A DNA stretch of 64,000 nucleotides, taken from Vitreoscilla massiliensis (GTDB taxonomy: Bacteria > Pseudomonadota > Gammaproteobacteria > Burkholderiales > Neisseriaceae). The translations under genes were made by a program, and so were the position numbers. Location of the stretch: assembly GCF_001457815.1 (NCBI RefSeq), contig NZ_LN898217.1, forward strand, positions 282,642 to 346,641. The letters are read 5' to 3'. Position 1 is the first letter of the stretch. Every line of letters starts with the position of its first letter. Positions 60,194 through 64,000 of this stretch are shown in pieces. The notes below the pieces were generated by a model. The model did no database searches, had not been told where the DNA came from, and saw only the letters and a program-made list of their open reading frames with translations.

Positions 60194-61555
60194 TTATTGA
60201 CCTGGCAAAATGCCTTTAATGCCTTTGGCCATTTTCAACATCTTGCCCATGCCGCCTTTGCTGAATTGCTTCATCACTTTTTGCGATTGTTCAAATTGCT
60301 TCAGCATTTTGTTCACTTCTTGCACGGTCACACCCGAACCCATGGCGATGCGGCGTTTGCGACTGGCCTTAATCAAGGCAGGGTTGGCACGTTCTTTGGC
60401 CGTCATCGAGTTGATGATGGCTTCTACCTGACCCATGGCGCGCTCGGCCGTGCCTTCAGGTACGTGTTTAGACATTTCACCAATTTGGCCAGGCATTTTT
60501 GCCATCAAAGATTCGATACCGCCCATTTTGCGCATTTGTACGATTTGCGCTTTAAAGTCGTTCAAGTCGAAACCCTTGCCTTTGTGCAATTTTTTCGCCA
60601 TTTCGGCAGCGGTTTCTTGATCAATGCCTTTTTGAACGTCTTCAATCAAGGTCAGCACGTCACCCATGCCCAAGATACGGCTGGCCAAACGGTCGGGATG
60701 GAATGGCTCCAAACCCGTCACTTTTTCACCGACACCAATGAATTTAATCGGTTTGCCAGTAACATGGCGCACAGACAAGGCCGCACCACCACGCGCATCA
60801 CCGTCCATTTTGGTCAAAATAATACCAGTCAATGGCAAGGCATCGTCAAACGCCTTGGCAGTGTTGACCGCGTCTTGGCCTTGCATCGCATCGACGACAA
60901 ACAAAGTCTCAATCGGATTGATGGCAGCATGGATTTTTTGAATCTCTTCCATCAACACTTCATCAATGGCCAAACGACCGGCAGTATCGACCATCAACAC
61001 ATCAAAAAAGTGTTTTTTGGCATATTCTTTGGCGTCCAGCGCAATTTGTACTGGGTCTTCCCAAGAATTGGAATTGTAAAATTCGACTTCCACTTGTTCG
61101 GCCAACAAGCGCAATTGCTCAATCGCCGCAGGACGGTAAACGTCGGCAGAAACCACCAACACTTTTTTCTTGTGCTCGGTTTTGAGCAAACGTGACAATT
61201 TACCGATGGTGGTGGTTTTACCTGCACCTTGCAAGCCGGCCATCAAGATGATGGCGGGAGGGACTGCGGCCAGATTCAAGGCATCGTTTTGCTTGCCCAT
61301 CAAATCGGTCAATGAATCGTTAACCACACCAATAAAGGCTTGGCCTGGAGTCAAGCTGCCCAAAACTTCTTGACCCATGGCTTTTTCTTTGACATTGGCC
61401 ACGAAGTCTTTTACCACAGGCAAGGCAACGTCGGCTTCCAATAAAGCCATGCGCACTTCACGCAATGCGTCTTTAATGTTGTCTTCGGTCAAGCGCGAGT
61501 GGCCGCGCATGGTTTTAACCAGATGACCCAAACGGCTGGAAAGATTGTCTAACAT
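60194..61555 (-). CDS. ffh: signal recognition particle protein Ffh
   Basis: SRP54 GTPase that delivers nascent membrane proteins to FtsY. The 453-residue protein has P-loop GLQGAGKT (residues 107-114), DTAGRLAID, TKMDGDARGG and GVGEKVTGLEPFHPDR. The methionine-rich M domain is the C-terminal 150 residues (RKMGGIESLMAKMPG, GSGVTVQEVNKMLKQF). Length is normal. It diverges from the CcsA-like gene. Confidence 0.98.
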   Translation of the reverse strand: MLDNLSSRLGHLVKTMRGHSRLTEDNIKDALREVRMALLEADVALPVVKDFVANVKEKAMGQEVLGSLTPGQAFIGVVNDSLTDLMGKQNDALNLAAVPPAIILMAGLQGAGKTTTIGKLSRLLKTEHKKKVLVVSADVYRPAAIEQLRLLAEQVEVEFYNSNSWEDPVQIALDAKEYAKKHFFDVLMVDTAGRLAIDEVLMEEIQKIHAAINPIETLFVVDAMQGQDAVNTAKAFDDALPLTGIILTKMDGDARGGAALSVRHVTGKPIKFIGVGEKVTGLEPFHPDRLASRILGMGDVLTLIEDVQKGIDQETAAEMAKKLHKGKGFDLNDFKAQIVQMRKMGGIESLMAKMPGQIGEMSKHVPEGTAERAMGQVEAIINSMTAKERANPALIKASRKRRIAMGSGVTVQEVNKMLKQFEQSQKVMKQFSKGGMGKMLKMAKGIKGILPGQ

Positions 61556-61663
61556 AGGTATCCCCTAGATAATTGTCTGCACCGCAAGGGTGTTCCTGAT
61601 AAAATTGACCTATTTTACACGACAGGCTGCGTTTGCGACACGCACGCACCGGAAAGATTGTCA

Positions 61664-62476
61664 ATGACGTTGTTATTTGTTTGTTTATTGTTGATCTATA
61701 GTGGTTTTTCTCTGTTTGTAATTCACTTTTGGCGCCGCAAACCCAGTCAGACTTATCCCTTAAAGCAAGAATTGACTTTGTTGGTGCCGGTATTGCTTTT
61801 GAATGCTTTGTGGCTGTGGTTGCCTATCTTGCAAAGCCAACGCCTGCTACTGGGTTTCGGTCATGCGATGGCCATGCTCAGTTGGATTACCTTGGTTTTG
61901 TACTGGTGTGGCAGCTTCTTTTACCGTCTACAAGGCTTACAGCTGTTCTTATTCCCCATTGCGGTATTGAGCTTGTTGTGTGATGTCTTCTTACCGGGAG
62001 CGACCACGGGTGTGGTGGTCGACAACAGTGCGTTTGCCTTACACATTATGTCTTCCTTATTGGCTTATAGCTTGTTTGCCTTGGCCACTTTATTGGCATG
62101 GTTGATGTTGTGGCTGGCACGCGATTTGCGTCAACACCGTTTATCGCCATCAGTTTCGTTCTTGCCGCCTTTGCTCAGCATAGAAAAATTGATGTTTCAA
62201 TCTCTGACCATGGGTTTTGTGTCGCTAACGGTATCGCTATTAAGCGGCATGTTGTTTTCTGAATATGTGTTTGGGCACGCCTTTACATGGACACACAAAA
62301 TCATTTTTGGCATTGCATCTTGGGTGATTTACGCTGGCATTTTGTTTTTGCGTTGGCGCCAAGGTGCCCGTGGTAAGAAAATTGCCATTGCCGTTATCGT
62401 GGGTTTTATCTTATTGATGTTGGCTTATGCCGGCAGCAAATTTGTCTTGGAAATCGTGTTGGCACACAGTCGTTAA
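61664..62476 (+). CDS. CcsA/YpjD-like inner-membrane protein
   Basis: About 270 residues from ATG 61664 with eight hydrophobic segments. The C-terminal region has HIMSSLLAYSLFALATLLAW (block) and a WTHKIIFGIASWVIYAG block, consistent with the cytochrome c assembly/HemX-type family. Such proteins are often encoded next to ffh in proteobacteria. The role in haem or cytochrome handling is inferred from the family. A strong hairpin follows. Confidence 0.85.
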   Translation: MTLLFVCLLLIYSGFSLFVIHFWRRKPSQTYPLKQELTLLVPVLLLNALWLWLPILQSQRLLLGFGHAMAMLSWITLVLYWCGSFFYRLQGLQLFLFPIAVLSLLCDVFLPGATTGVVVDNSAFALHIMSSLLAYSLFALATLLAWLMLWLARDLRQHRLSPSVSFLPPLLSIEKLMFQSLTMGFVSLTVSLLSGMLFSEYVFGHAFTWTHKIIFGIASWVIYAGILFLRWRQGARGKKIAIAVIVGFILLMLAYAGSKFVLEIVLAHSR

Positions 62477-62509
62477 ATCCGATGTGACCATATGACAGCG
62501 CTGATAGTA

Positions 62510-62556
62510 AACGGGCTGTGAATCTGATGGAGATTCACAGCCCGTTCTAATTTTCT
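62510..62556 (+). terminator. 16-bp hairpin after the CcsA-like gene
   Basis: AACGGGCTGTGAATCT and its exact reverse complement surround a 5-base loop (62526-62530). TTTTCTCTTC follows a few bases later. It is not a copy of the common repeat. Confidence 0.78.
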
Positions 62557-63230
62557 CTTCTCTATTCTTATGATGCCTTTGCTAACTTGGCTTTGTCATG
62601 CTGAGTCTGTGCTCCACATGTGCATTAACTATAGGGTATCGCCGTAAGCTTGACAAGCACATTGTCACAAATCTTTAACAAAATTTATATTTCGATTTTA
62701 TTGAAAAAAGACATACGTTTTCGAAAAATCACTAAGAATGAGCCAAATGGCATAATTAAAGGAGATGACTCACAGTACTTACAGGGAATTAGTGTTGATT
62801 TAGAATAGAATTCTAGTTTCGATTAAGTATTTAATTAATATATAACCAAATAAAATTCCGATAGGCGGAATAATTTTTAAATTTACATTAGAGTCAAATT
62901 GTAATTTTGATTCATGGGCTTAAACCAAATGCCATGACTGTGCTTATGGAGGCTTTTCAGTTGTGTAAGTTCCATTTTTAGCAGACTGTTTTGTTGATAA
63001 TATTGATTTAGCCAGTACTGCAGTCTGTAATGGTTGAAGATATGGTTGTCAGTAATGATGACATAGTAGAAATGTACGGGTATTGAGCCAAGCCAATAAA
63101 GTTGAATATATCGGTTAGATGCGATGCTGAATATGATAGGGCTAAAGCAGGCATCGCATATGGAGCGACGATATTTCTCTGTATTTCATAAGCAATGAGT
63201 ATTGAAAATGGTAATCACGGCCTAAACTGT

Positions 63231-63264
63231 TAAGCGGCCTGTAAATACAGTTACAGGTCGCTTA
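63231..63264. repeat. inverted repeat pair, one arm diverged
   Basis: GCGGCCTGTAA (63233-63243) is exact; the partner TTACAGGTCGCTTA has one change. A 6-base spacer separates them. Confidence 0.8.
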
Positions 63265-63465
63265 TTGAATACTGTGATTCAGTTATGACGATGCGTATGT
63301 ATGGATGGGTATCAGAATTGATTGATAGTGGGCTGAAGTTGAAGGCATAGATTGCGCTGTTATCTGTTTGAGTATGGTGGTTCATAATGTTATGTTGTGG
63401 TGTGTGCCGATAGGTGCTGAGATAACTAAATATATGGTTGTCTCAATATGTATGGATGAACAGTG

Positions 63466-63508
63466 AAATGCGGCCTGTAAATTAACATGATAGTATTTAC
63501 AGGCCGCT
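63466..63508. repeat. inverted candidate uptake-sequence pair
   Basis: Exact copies GCGGCCTGTAA and TTACAGGCCGC separated by a longer spacer of about 15 bases. Confidence 0.8.
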
Positions 63509-63612
63509 TGTATTGGTACATGTGTATAGAGCATTACAGATTGTGGGTGTGTTTTGATATGGCTTCTTGTATGTGCAACTTAATATCTATATATGTTATG
63601 AAACATCGAGAT

Positions 63613-63651
63613 ATGGCCTGCAAATCAATCTTCGGGATTTACAGGCCGCTT
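63613..63651. repeat. inverted repeat pair, left arm diverged
   Basis: A decayed left arm (TATGGCCTGCAAA) faces an exact TTACAGGCCGC on the right, with a TCTTCGGGA loop region. Confidence 0.7.
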
Positions 63652-63934
63652 ATGTGTTCATTTGTATCAAGCTCAAGTGGGTTGCTTCGGGTATATAAGG
63701 TGGATTACTTCTGGTATTGAGTGACATCTAAGGTATCCGTTTTGTACTTAATCTACTTGTTTTGGGTTTCAATTTCACTTTTCCCCAATATATTTCCTCA
63801 TATTCTTAGTATTTCTTCCGTGTTACCGCGAGGATTTTGGTGTTGTCCGTTTGCTTTCTAAAATTCTTTCTCCTTAAAATCCTTTGTAAATCAGATATGT
63901 GGTCAAATTCCTTTACTCTTTTTGCCTTTAGGTG

Positions 63935-63963
63935 TTGACGGCTATGGGGAATGTGCGTAAGAT
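63935..63963 (+). promoter_or_regulatory. strong promoter at the right edge, possibly of an rRNA operon
   Basis: TTGACG (63935-63940), exactly 17 bases, and TAAGAT (63958-63963), followed by TCGGCTTCTTCGC. Strength, the GC-rich start region and the lack of a gene before the window edge fit an rRNA operon promoter. Its start region resembles the rplN promoter at 36567. Confidence 0.65.
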
Positions 63964-64000
63964 TCGGCTTCTTCGCTGCTGACACAGCCTCTAAGCTAAT

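Larger units (their letters stand above)
62557..63934. other. gene-poor AT-rich region
   Basis: No supported gene in about 1.4 kb. The only open frame of note (63487-63720) runs over repeat arms and has no family match by eye. The region contains three repeat pairs, listed separately. It may be leader or spacer DNA before an rRNA operon. Confidence 0.6.

Noticed and set aside
26142..63650. Repeats interpreted as a CRISPR array or insertion-sequence ends
   Set aside because: Spacing is irregular, copies occur inside essential genes on both strands, and no cas genes, transposase or target duplications are present.
63487..63720. 77-codon open frame near the right edge
   Set aside because: It overlaps two repeat arms, has no recognisable motif or ribosome-binding site and lies in AT-rich spacer DNA.

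Overview
The window looks like a chromosomal segment of a Neisseriaceae-type betaproteobacterium. Three things suggest this. The block LysM protein / def-fmt-rsmB-DUF4390-ntrY-ntrX has the order I know from Neisseria. The tRNA-tuf-secE-nusG-rplKAJL-rpoBC region and the str-S10-spc-alpha region follow the usual betaproteobacterial layout. A short repeat, GCGGCCTGTAA, occurs about 29 times by eye on both strands, often as terminator-like inverted pairs, and resembles the DNA uptake sequence (DUS) dialects of Neisseriaceae. I cannot fix the genus; a Vitreoscilla-like relative is only a guess. No insertion sequence, prophage, CRISPR array or toxin-antitoxin system was seen.

Layout. 1-4.7 kb (minus strand): topA (5' 573 codons only), smg, dprA and a secreted LysM protein. 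4.9-12.4 kb (plus): def, fmt, rsmB, a DUF4390 protein, the NtrYX two-component system, rsmD and a ferredoxin. 12.5-26.2 kb: tRNA-Tyr/Gly/Thr, tufA, tRNA-Trp, secE, nusG, rplK, rplA, rplJ, rplL, rpoB, rpoC. 26.5-26.9 kb: a small membrane protein. 27.1-45.3 kb: the str, S10, spc and alpha clusters from rpsL to rplQ, including fusA, a second tuf, secY, infA, rpmJ and rpoA. 45.4-47.1 kb: a secreted hypothetical protein overlapping miaB. 47.3-52.3 kb: a gltIJKL-type glutamate/aspartate ABC importer and a cycA-type permease. 52.4-56.8 kb: hisC, an MgtC-family protein, an SpmA/SpmB-type fused membrane protein and a coiled-coil/zinc-ribbon membrane protein. 57.2-62.5 kb: a GNAT acetyltransferase, macro-domain protein and cyaY (minus operon), divergent lptM-lysA, then ffh (minus) and a CcsA/YpjD-like membrane protein. 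62.5-64 kb: no convincing gene, but a strong hairpin, three repeat pairs and a near-consensus promoter at the right edge that may serve an rRNA operon outside the window.

Functional picture. Most genes serve gene expression: translation, transcription, rRNA/tRNA modification, nascent-protein processing and membrane targeting. Accessory functions are amino-acid uptake (GltIJKL, CycA), lysine and histidine synthesis, and DNA uptake/processing (DprA).

The most interesting signals are the candidate uptake-sequence dialect and its reuse as terminators; a 1118-bp identical tract between the two tuf genes; an NtrX whose AAA+ domain has lost its ATP-binding motif; and promoters whose -10 boxes lie in or directly before terminator hairpins (rplK, rplC).
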